Assembly (NCBI GenBank): GCA_021443065.1
Contig: JABUUR010000202.1
Coordinates: 1 to 5,262, forward strand
Source of the DNA: Fibrobacter sp.
Lineage (GTDB): Bacteria > Fibrobacterota > Fibrobacteria > Fibrobacterales > Fibrobacteraceae
Reading direction: 5' to 3'
Length of the DNA stretch: 5,262 nt
The notes beneath the pieces were generated by a model. The model was not told the DNA's origin, made no database searches, and saw only the letters and a list, made by a program, of their open reading frames with translations. How positions within the stretch are numbered: position 1 is the first letter of the stretch; every line of letters starts with the position of its first letter. Position numbers and translations under genes: made by a program. Shown here piece after piece: positions 1-5,196 of this stretch.

Positions 1-789
1 GATTTCAAAGTCCAAGGCGGCGTTTTCGCGGATGCGTTCTGCATGGGTAGACTTGGGCAAGGTTATCAAGCCCAGCTGCAGGCAAAAACGGTTTGCAAGC
101 CGGGGCACGGAAACGCCGTATTTTTTCGCCATGTCGCAAACCGCAGCCACATTCGCCAAACGCCCCGTGGCATTTGGGGAATAGGCTTCCACCCGAATGT
201 CGTTGGAGTGGCAAAACTCAATAAGTTCCATGGGAACGTGGCCGATGTGTACCCTAATCTGGTTGACCACAGGCTGCACGCGGCAATGGTCCTGGATGTT
301 CTTGATGTCATCAATGCTAAAGTTTGACACCCCGAGGCAGCGGATTTTCCCAACCTCGTAGGCTTCTTCCATAGCCCGCCATACCTCGTTGTTTTCCGCA
401 AAGTAGTTGGAAGCTTTCGGGTCTTTCATCTCTATCCAGGGCTTAGGCCAGTGGATGAGCATCATGTCGATGTGGGGAGACGCCAGACGTTCAAAGCTTT
501 CCTGGATGCTCTGTTCCGCGCCCTTGTAGGTCTTGACTTCGGCGGGAATCTTGCTGGTAATAAAAACGCTTTCCCGATGGATACCCGTCTTTTGAAGGGC
601 GACCCTCAAGCCCTCGCCCACCCCACGTTCATTACCGTAGGCGGCCGCAGTATCGATATGCCTGTAGCCAGCGTCAATGGCGGTAACCACCGCCGATGAA
701 ACCGCATCGTCGGGAGTCTGCCAGGTGCCAAGGGCGACCTTCGGGATTCGAACTTTGTTGCCAAGCTTGTAGGTTTCTTCAATTATCAT
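1..789 (-). CDS. Aldo/keto reductase, 3' end cut off by window edge
   Basis: This is a cytoplasmic NAD(P)H-dependent oxidoreductase of the aldo/keto reductase superfamily, closest in style to the 2,5-diketo-D-gluconate reductase/AKR5-like group. 263 codons are visible without a stop, and members usually have about 275-285 residues, so only a short C-terminal piece is missing. The full catalytic tetrad is present: Asp46 and Tyr51 in GYRHIDTAAAYGNE, Lys80 in ITSK, and His113 in LIHWP. GKIRCLGVSNF (147-157) is the second family signature, and LPKSTHAERIREN near the visible end is the NADPH-binding K-S-x4-R-I-x2-N motif. The ATG at 789 has an AAGGAG upstream with a rather long 13-nt spacer, and no better start is visible. 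The gene lies 185 bp downstream of the CDF gene on the same strand, so co-transcription is possible. The substrate cannot be told from sequence. Confidence 0.93.
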   Translation of the reverse strand, partial: MIIEETYKLGNKVRIPKVALGTWQTPDDAVSSAVVTAIDAGYRHIDTAAAYGNERGVGEGLRVALQKTGIHRESVFITSKIPAEVKTYKGAEQSIQESFERLASPHIDMMLIHWPKPWIEMKDPKASNYFAENNEVWRAMEEAYEVGKIRCLGVSNFSIDDIKNIQDHCRVQPVVNQIRVHIGHVPMELIEFCHSNDIRVEAYSPNATGRLANVAAVCDMAKKYGVSVPRLANRFCLQLGLITLPKSTHAERIRENAALDFEI

Positions 790-802
790 AGACAGAAATA
801 TA

Positions 803-808
803 CTCCTT
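803..808 (-). promoter_or_regulatory. Ribosome binding site of the aldo/keto reductase
   Basis: The minus strand reads AAGGAG here, 13 nt before the ATG at 789. The spacing is longer than the usual 5-9 nt, but no other in-frame start sits closer. A second purine-rich block (GGGAGGAGG) lies slightly further upstream, at about 814-823. Confidence 0.55.
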
Positions 809-871
809 TCACGGCCTCCTCCCACTTGTCATCCCGGGCTTTTTTACACTGTCATCCCGGGCTTTTTACAC

Positions 872-897
872 TGTCATCCCGGGCTTGACCCGGGATC
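872..897. repeat. Full-length palindromic REP-like unit (copy 3)
   Basis: The arms ATCCCGGG (876-883) and CCCGGGAT (889-896) form a perfect 8-bp stem around the 5-nt loop CTTGA. No T-run follows on either strand, so it is not a classical intrinsic terminator. Confidence 0.8.
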
Positions 898-929
898 TTA
901 CCCCACGTTGTCACTCCGGGCACTTCTGT

Positions 930-955
930 TGTCATCCCGGGCTTGACCCGGGATC
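930..955. repeat. Full-length palindromic REP-like unit (copy 5)
   Basis: Identical to copy 3 over its 26 bp, with arms at 934-941 and 947-954 and the same CTTGA loop. It ends 19 bp before the CDF stop codon, so on the minus strand it is the first hairpin made after that gene. Confidence 0.8.
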
Positions 956-974
956 CCCCTGCGTCATCAAAAAC

Positions 975-1886
975 CTACCCCGAAACCTTGGCGGGGTCGT
1001 AAGGGTCCACATGGACCATGGCATCTACCACATTTTCACCGGACTCAAGAATTCGACGTTCCACTTCTTCGGACAGATCGTGGGCGGCAAGCAACGTCAT
1101 GTCGGCGGCCACCACAATATGCAAATCCACATGAAGGTCACTGCCTACAAACCGTGTACGGAACCCGTGAATGCTTATGACACCAGGAGTATCTTCGGCA
1201 ATCGACCGAAGTTTTTTTGCAACATCTTCGGAGGCCCCCTTGTCGGCGACCTGATGAATGCCAGGCCAGGCGATTTCATAGCCGGAATGGACAATGAAAC
1301 AAGCCACGATAATGGCCCCCACCGAGTCCGCAAACCACAGGCTGGGGAAAACAATACCGACAACCACCGCAATCAATACGGGAATGGAGCTGAAAGCATC
1401 GCTGCGGTGGTGCCACGCATTGGCCACCAGGGCCTGGCTCCTGATTTTTTTGCCGAAGTCCACCGTATAGCGAAAAAGAACTTCCTTGACCAGGATGGAC
1501 ACAAGGGCCATGATGGCCGCAATCCATTCCGGATGTGAGGCCGCATCAGCGCCAGCAAGCATGCCTTGAACGGCACTGTAACCTAATCCCACGCCTACGG
1601 CACAGACAGCCACCCCGATACCTACAGAAATCAAGGTCTCGAAACGGCGATGACCATAGGGGTGATCTGCATCGGGGGGCGAATTCCAGAACTTGGAGCC
1701 TACAATAACGGCAATATCTGTAGCAAAATCAGACGCACTGTGGATGGCATCGGCGATCAAGGCCTGGGACCCCCCAAAAAAGCCCGCCAGGAACTTGCCT
1801 ATGGAAAGCAGTACGTTCCAGCCCAGGCCAACCCATGTCACCCTACGAACTTCGTGACTGTCGTCTTCTTTCACAATGCGAGTCAT
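975..1886 (-). CDS. Cation diffusion facilitator (CDF) family metal exporter
   Basis: This inner-membrane antiporter is expected to export divalent metal (Zn2+, perhaps Fe2+ or others) from the cytoplasm using the proton gradient. At 303 residues it has normal CDF length. The transmembrane metal site is intact: H49xxxD53 in the second membrane segment (LIADAIHSASD) and H159xxxD163 in the fifth (NAWHHRSD). The HxxxD/HxxxD pattern is usual for Zn-type members, while DxxxD is typical of the Mn group. DADHPYGHRRFETL (72-85) is the conserved cytoplasmic loop after TM2. Hydrophobic segments occur at about 17-37, 40-62, 86-106, 121-139, 152-177 and 181-203. The C-terminal cytoplasmic domain from about 208 ends in the typical VVDAMVHVDP. 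The ATG at 1886 has no clear Shine-Dalgarno, but no better start is seen. It is divergent from the adaptor gene and upstream of the reductase. The exact metal is uncertain. Confidence 0.93.
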   Translation of the reverse strand: MTRIVKEDDSHEVRRVTWVGLGWNVLLSIGKFLAGFFGGSQALIADAIHSASDFATDIAVIVGSKFWNSPPDADHPYGHRRFETLISVGIGVAVCAVGVGLGYSAVQGMLAGADAASHPEWIAAIMALVSILVKEVLFRYTVDFGKKIRSQALVANAWHHRSDAFSSIPVLIAVVVGIVFPSLWFADSVGAIIVACFIVHSGYEIAWPGIHQVADKGASEDVAKKLRSIAEDTPGVISIHGFRTRFVGSDLHVDLHIVVAADMTLLAAHDLSEEVERRILESGENVVDAMVHVDPYDPAKVSG

Positions 1887-1989
1887 GGCAGGAAATCTAG
1901 TTTTTTTAGCACACGATGCAACAAAGCGGCATCATTATTCATCATAATTATCGTAAAATTGAAAAACCTTCTATTTTTGGGCAGTCATT
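1887..1989. promoter_or_regulatory. AT-rich divergent intergenic region, presumed promoters for the CDF and adaptor genes
   Basis: Only 103 bp separates the two divergent start codons, so promoters for both must lie here or inside the genes. The core at about 1930-1978 is strongly AT-rich, with TTATTCATCATAATTATC-type sequence, but I cannot fix -35/-10 pairs with good spacing on either strand. Neither gene has a strong Shine-Dalgarno in this region. No clear operator palindrome is seen. Confidence 0.4.
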
Positions 1990-3315
1990 ATGAAAAAAGT
2001 CCTGAAATTACTGATTATTGTCGCCGTCCTTGGCGCCATTGCCTTCGGCGTCAAAACCTTTGTGTTTTCTGACGGAGCCGCCAAGGAGGCAACCCTAGAC
2101 GTTGCATACGTTTCTACCGGCAGTATTTCTACATCCATTTCTGCAACGGGTACTCTGGAGCCCGTAGACCAGGTGGAGGTGGGCACCCAGGTTTCCGGCG
2201 ACATAAGCAAACTCTACGTAGATTTCAACTCCAAGGTAACAAAAGGCCAGATTATCGCCGAATTGGACAAGTCCAAGTTAAAAGCCACCCTGACTCAGGC
2301 TGAAATCGCCTACAAGTCTGCCGAGAACGACTACAATTACAAGAAAAACTCCTACGAACGTACAAAAAAACTGGCCGAAAGCCACAGTGCCAGCGCCGTG
2401 GACCTGGAATCCGCCGAATACAGCATGAACGCTGCAAAATTCAGCATGGACCAACGTAAAAACGAAGTGGCCCAAGCCCGTTTAAACCTGAGTTACGCCA
2501 CCATCAAAAGCCCAATCAACGGCGTCGTGCTGGAACGAGCCGTTGACGTAGGCCAGACGGTGGCCGCCTCCATGAGTACCCCCACCTTGTTCGTCATCGC
2601 CAAAGACCTTTCCCAAATGAAGGTGATGGCTGCCGTAGACGAAGCCGACGTGGGCCAGGTCCAGGCGAACCAGAAGGTGGAATTCACCGTTGACGCGTTC
2701 CAGAACGACAAATTCACAGGAAAGGTTCAGGAGGTCCGCCTCAACCCCACCACAACATCTAACGTGGTGACCTACACCGTGGTCATTTCTGCGGACAATC
2801 CCGACCAAAAACTGCTCCCCGGCATGACCGCCACATGTACCATCATCACCAAGGAAGTGGTGGATGCCATAACCGTCCCGGTAAAGGCATTGAAATTCAC
2901 CCCCAACGAAAGCACCCCCATGGCAGACCCCAGGAACATGCCCCGCCCCCCTCGGCCCGAGCAAGTTTCGGGCACCGACAGCGACGATATGCCGCCCCCG
3001 CCGCCGGACATGGGCGCAGGAGGCCCCCCTCCCGGAGGTCCGGGCGGTTTTGGCGGGCCTAGCGGTAAAAAGAAAAAGGGGGCAAAACCCAAACTGAAAG
3101 GTGACAACGTCTGGGTAAGCATAGACGGAAAAGCCGCCCCCCGCCGCGTAAAAATCGGCATCAACGACGGAATCAACGTAGAAATCCTTGAAGGTTTAAG
3201 CGTAGGCGACCAGGTCATTGTGGGCCAGGAAATCCAGACCACCAAGACCGAGGACAAGGAAAAGGCAAGCAATCCCTTTATGCCCACCCCGCCGGGAAAA
3301 AAGAAAAAACGCTAA
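1990..3315 (+). CDS. MacA/HlyD-type efflux periplasmic adaptor subunit (membrane fusion protein)
   Basis: This periplasmic adaptor would link an inner-membrane transporter, probably a MacB-type ABC permease, to a TolC-like outer-membrane channel. It has 441 residues. Residues 4-22 form an N-terminal signal anchor. The lipoyl-like halves lie at about 57-93 and 168-205, the second reading SPINGVVLERAVDVGQTVAAS then TPTLFVIA, very close to MacA. Between them, about 94-165 form a short Ala/Lys/Glu-rich helical hairpin. A beta-barrel follows (206-290) with the conserved LLPGMTA. The membrane-proximal domain (291-302 plus 373-415, VWVSIDG to GDQVIVG) is split by a low-complexity insertion at 304-370, rich in Pro and Gly and ending in Lys. 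The C-terminus is basic (PPGKKKKR). The ATG at 1990 has only a weak Shine-Dalgarno (GGGCAG). No permease or channel gene is adjacent. RND adaptor is the alternative, but motifs favour MacA-like. Confidence 0.9.
   Translation: MKKVLKLLIIVAVLGAIAFGVKTFVFSDGAAKEATLDVAYVSTGSISTSISATGTLEPVDQVEVGTQVSGDISKLYVDFNSKVTKGQIIAELDKSKLKATLTQAEIAYKSAENDYNYKKNSYERTKKLAESHSASAVDLESAEYSMNAAKFSMDQRKNEVAQARLNLSYATIKSPINGVVLERAVDVGQTVAASMSTPTLFVIAKDLSQMKVMAAVDEADVGQVQANQKVEFTVDAFQNDKFTGKVQEVRLNPTTTSNVVTYTVVISADNPDQKLLPGMTATCTIITKEVVDAITVPVKALKFTPNESTPMADPRNMPRPPRPEQVSGTDSDDMPPPPPDMGAGGPPPGGPGGFGGPSGKKKKGAKPKLKGDNVWVSIDGKAAPRRVKIGINDGINVEILEGLSVGDQVIVGQEIQTTKTEDKEKASNPFMPTPPGKKKKR
2899..3099 (+). other. Pro/Gly/Lys-rich low-complexity insertion in the adaptor
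   Basis: Residues 304-370 of the adaptor contain MPPPPPD, GGPPPGGPGGFGGP and GKKKKGAKPK stretches, preceded by an acidic TDSDD. The segment lies between VPVKALKF and VWVSIDG, which are adjacent strands in ordinary MacA-type membrane-proximal domains. It is therefore probably a flexible surface loop near the inner-membrane partner. Similar but variable loops occur in some MacA-like proteins. Confidence 0.7.
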
Positions 3316-3352
3316 GGCGTCAAACATCAAGGGCAATCGATTCCAAAATATC

Positions 3353-3383
3353 ACGTGCAAGGCTAGTTCTTGCACGTTTTTTT
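3353..3383 (+). terminator. Rho-independent terminator of the adaptor gene
   Basis: ACGTGCAAG (3353-3361) pairs perfectly with CTTGCACGT (3369-3377) in a 9-bp stem with a 7-nt loop (GCTAGTT). Seven T residues follow (3377-3383). It begins 38 nt after the adaptor stop codon and separates that gene from the esterase. Confidence 0.93.
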
Positions 3384-3557
3384 GTTTTGCCATTCCTCAA
3401 AATCAGAATTATTTTTACACATTTACCATATTTTCGTGTAAATTGCGTGTTGTTGAACAAAAATTTACAACTATTATTTACACACTTCAATTATATTTTA
3501 GCACGGTGATTGGTGAAATGTTTTAGGACTTTCTAAAAACAAAATAAAGGAGCAATA
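3384..3557 (+). promoter_or_regulatory. AT-rich promoter and leader of the esterase with repeated TTTACAC motifs
   Basis: This 174-bp region is much richer in AT than the genes around it. TTTACAC occurs at 3414-3420 and 3477-3483, its inverse GTGTAAA at 3436-3442, and related TTTACCA and TTTACAA at 3422-3428 and 3464-3470. The first direct and inverse copies form a 7-bp inverted repeat with a 15-nt spacer. A weak AU hairpin (TTTTAG 3521-3526 with CTAAAA 3533-3538) lies just before the ribosome binding site. The promoter must lie here, but no -35/-10 pair with standard spacing is clear. TTTACA and TATATT-like elements are present. Confidence 0.5.
3546..3552 (+). promoter_or_regulatory. Strong ribosome binding site of the esterase
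   Basis: AAAGGAG sits 5 nt before the ATG at 3558. It is much stronger than the sites of the CDF and adaptor genes and fixes the start, which also gives a clean signal peptide. Confidence 0.85.
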
Positions 3558-5021
3558 ATGAACTTCAAACTGATTTTTGGCGGAATCCTTGCCGCCGCGG
3601 TCGCGGCCTCTGCATGGACAATCGATGGTACCGTCACGGACAAGAGCGGCACCCCCCTTGCAGGCGTAAACATCAACTCTTTCAACTACGCGGGCATCAC
3701 AACCACATCTGATGCCGCAGGCAAGTTCGCCCTCAGTAACGACGAAGGCATGGGCATCGCCAATTTCGCCCAGAATCAACTTTCTGTCAAGAGAGACGGC
3801 TTTACCCTGAACATCGCAAACCCCAGCGGAGGCTCCTTCAAGGTCTCCCTGATGGACGCCCTTGGCAAGATCCAGATGCAAAAGACTTTCGACACGAAGA
3901 ATGCATCTATCGACCTCAAGAAATTCGGCCACCAGAAACTCATGATTCTTAAGGTAGCAAGCAACAGCACCAGCGAAAACTACATCCTCAATCGTGGCGC
4001 ATTGATGAAGGCTGGCGATCCCCTGGCCTCCTTGATGTTTGCCCTGAACGGCTACCAGAACACCAATTACGTGATGAAGGCCGAAGTCGAGACCGGCGTA
4101 GTGGTGGTGATGGCAAAAGAAGGCGAAGTTCCACCTAAATCCAGTTCCAGCATCACGCCACCTCCCTCCAGCTCTTCTGTGACCCCTCCCCCCAGCAGTT
4201 CCAGCGTAGAACCCGCCGTAACCTCTTGCACAGGCAAGACACACCAGTCTGGCGACTTTAACTTGAGCGTCAATGTGGATGGCAAAAACCGCACCTTCAT
4301 CATGCACGTTCCCGATGCATACAAGGGCGACAAGCCGGTACCTCTGGTTATCGACTACCACCCCATCGGAGGCACTGGCAACGGCCAGCTCAACGGCACC
4401 ACCTACAAGGCAAAGACCGACCCCGAAGGAGTCATTTCCTTCTACCCTGACGGCACCGGCGGAGTGTCCCCAATGGGTAACGGTTGGAATGTGGGCCCCT
4501 GCTGCTCCCATGACGATGACGTGGCATTTTCCTACAAGATGATTGAATACGCCAAACAGAATCTCTGCATTGACACCAAACGTATCTATGCAACAGGTTT
4601 CTCCATGGGTGGCGGCATGAGTAACCACGTGGCCTGCATGATGAACGACGTGTTTGCAGCAGTCGCACCTGCAGCAATGGACTTGAACATCAACAACAGC
4701 ACTCAGTGCAAGAAGACCCGCCCCATTTCCATCATCATGTTCCGCGGGACCACCGATTTCATCTGTAAGTACGCCGGTGGCGATAGCGGATTCAACGACG
4801 GTCTGAACTTCCTGGGTGCCGAAAAGAACTTCAGCTTCTGGGCGGACTTCAACGGATGCACCGGCTCTCCCACCAAGAACTCCAACGGTTGCCAGGAATA
4901 CTCCAACTGCAAGGATGGTACCAAGGTTGTGCTTTGCACCGACTACAAGGGCAAAAACAGCCACGACTATGGCGATGGTGAAACCGGCTGGAACTTCCTG
5001 AAGCAGTTCACCTTGCCCTAA
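3558..5021 (+). CDS. Secreted modular CE1-like esterase (feruloyl/acetylxylan esterase or PHB-depolymerase-like)
   Basis: This 487-residue exported alpha/beta-hydrolase probably cleaves ester side chains (feruloyl or acetyl) from plant cell-wall polysaccharide. A Sec signal peptide spans 1-19, with likely cleavage after ASA before Trp20. Residues 22-60 resemble a carboxypeptidase-regulatory-like beta-sandwich (GTVTDKSGTPLAGVNI, then TTTSDAAGKFAL). Residues 94-145 look like a type IX sorting-domain fold (VSLMDALGKI to LMILKV). About 146-190 is a further beta-rich stretch, and 192-219 is a Ser4/Pro3 linker. The catalytic domain runs from about 226 to the end. Ser349 is the nucleophile in GFSMG; Asp400 (RGTTD) and His469 (NSHDYG) complete a plausible triad. 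HDDDVAF (318-324) matches the family's DDV-F segment. Eleven cysteines from 224 onward suggest several disulfides. Polyhydroxybutyrate depolymerase is an alternative because the families overlap. It appears monocistronic. Confidence 0.9.
   Translation: MNFKLIFGGILAAAVAASAWTIDGTVTDKSGTPLAGVNINSFNYAGITTTSDAAGKFALSNDEGMGIANFAQNQLSVKRDGFTLNIANPSGGSFKVSLMDALGKIQMQKTFDTKNASIDLKKFGHQKLMILKVASNSTSENYILNRGALMKAGDPLASLMFALNGYQNTNYVMKAEVETGVVVVMAKEGEVPPKSSSSITPPPSSSSVTPPPSSSSVEPAVTSCTGKTHQSGDFNLSVNVDGKNRTFIMHVPDAYKGDKPVPLVIDYHPIGGTGNGQLNGTTYKAKTDPEGVISFYPDGTGGVSPMGNGWNVGPCCSHDDDVAFSYKMIEYAKQNLCIDTKRIYATGFSMGGGMSNHVACMMNDVFAAVAPAAMDLNINNSTQCKKTRPISIIMFRGTTDFICKYAGGDSGFNDGLNFLGAEKNFSFWADFNGCTGSPTKNSNGCQEYSNCKDGTKVVLCTDYKGKNSHDYGDGETGWNFLKQFTLP
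3837..3992 (+). other. Internal sorting-domain-like module in the esterase
   Basis: Residues 94-145 follow the pattern of type IX secretion C-terminal domains: a (V/L)SLxDxLGK strand and turn, then SIDLKKF, a KLMILKV strand in place of the usual G-x-Y-x-x-x-V, and a final S-x-N-Y-I-L strand. Such domains normally end the protein, but here about 340 residues follow. The Gly-x-Tyr step is degenerate (HQKLMIL). The assignment is by pattern only. Confidence 0.45.
4131..4214 (+). repeat. Coding repeat: Ser/Pro interdomain linker
   Basis: Residues 192-219 contain three SSSS blocks separated by I/V-T-PPP. This is a flexible linker between the N-terminal beta-rich modules and the catalytic domain. 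Codons vary between copies (TCC, AGT, AGC, TCT), so the repeat looks selected at protein level and not like a fresh DNA duplication. Confidence 0.85.
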
Positions 5022-5043
5022 CCAAAGAAACTCTCTACTCCTT

Positions 5044-5071
5044 CCCCCCATTTGTTTGGTTCGGTGGGGGG
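5044..5071 (+). other. G/C-run hairpin behind the esterase
   Basis: CCCCCCA (5044-5050) pairs with TGGGGGG (5065-5071) around a 14-nt loop. No T-run follows directly. It stands 22 nt after the stop codon and just before the terminator at 5074, where it may protect the 3' end of the mRNA or assist termination. Confidence 0.6.
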
Positions 5072-5073
5072 AG

Positions 5074-5103
5074 AAAGGCTTCCGCGAAAGCGGAAGCCTT
5101 TTT
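5074..5103 (+). terminator. Rho-independent terminator of the esterase gene
   Basis: GGCTTCCGC (5077-5085) and GCGGAAGCC (5090-5098) form a perfect 9-bp GC-rich stem with a GAAA tetraloop, extended by three A-T pairs, and followed by TTTTT (5099-5103). The AAA before the stem gives a weaker T-run on the other strand. Confidence 0.93.
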
Positions 5104-5133
5104 ACTTTGAAGAGGTCTGTTTTAGGGGTAAGC

Positions 5134-5161
5134 AAAAGGCGAGTCCGTGGACCCGCCTTTT
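5134..5161 (-). terminator. Bidirectional intrinsic terminator, serving the right-hand minus-strand gene
   Basis: AAAAGGCG (5134-5141) pairs with CGCCTTTT (5154-5161), continued after one A-C mismatch by GTC/GAC and a CGTG loop. The A4/T4 flanks make it usable on both strands. On the minus strand it lies about 35 nt beyond the TAG stop at 5197-5199. On the plus strand it could back up the terminator at 5074. Confidence 0.8.
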
Positions 5162-5168
5162 ATGATTA

Positions 5169-5196
5169 CCGATAACTGATAACCGATAACCGACAA
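5169..5196. repeat. Four-copy 7-bp tandem repeat next to a stop codon
   Basis: CCGATAA (5169), CTGATAA (5176), CCGATAA (5183) and CCGACAA (5190) run head to tail. The array abuts the stop codon (CTA on plus, TAG on minus) of the right-hand gene, so on that strand the mRNA would read TTGTCGG then TTATCGG-type heptamers between stop and terminator. Confidence 0.8.

Larger units (their letters stand above)
827..955. repeat. Cluster of five REP-like repeats (GTCATCCCGGG family)
   Basis: Five copies of a repeat starting TGTCATCCCGGGC begin at 827, 850, 872, 909 and 930. Copies 3 and 5 are full length (26 bp) and palindromic. Copies 1 and 2 keep the left half but continue into a T-run plus ACAC, making a near-perfect 22/23-bp tandem pair that differs only in T-run length. 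Copy 4 is diverged (TGTCACTCCGGGC). The block fills most of the 185-bp gap between the CDF stop and the reductase start. Translated on the plus strand, the full copies give the CHPGLDPGS peptide, a well-known spurious product of such elements in many bacteria. The repeats may stabilise or attenuate a CDF-reductase transcript, which is inference. Confidence 0.85.

Noticed and set aside
827..955. CRISPR array
   Set aside because: Repeat starts are 21-37 bp apart, leaving no constant 30-40 bp unique spacers. The units are palindromic REP-like elements, and two copies are simple tandem duplicates. No cas gene is present.
872..955. Intrinsic terminators formed by the palindromic repeats
   Set aside because: The 8-bp GC-rich hairpins are not followed by a T-run on either strand.
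885..1538. A 217-codon plus-strand open frame starting in the repeat array
   Set aside because: It begins in the CHPGLDPGS-type repeat translation and continues antisense to the CDF gene, whose motifs are intact. It is a spurious frame.
2482..3287. Minus-strand open frames of 160 and 171 codons opposite the adaptor gene
   Set aside because: Their translations are low-complexity mirrors of the adaptor's Pro/Gly and Val-rich codons, with no recognisable domain or start signals.
3518..3526. A two-codon upstream reading frame (ATG TTT TAG) in the esterase leader
   Set aside because: It has no ribosome binding site of its own, and such minimal frames occur by chance in AT-rich DNA.
3498..5135. 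A 545-codon open frame on the minus strand, longer than the esterase it overlaps
   Set aside because: It lies antisense to the esterase, which has a signal peptide, catalytic motifs and a strong ribosome binding site. The antisense translation is His/Val/Gly-rich, shows no domain, and crosses the esterase terminator. It is a shadow of codon bias.
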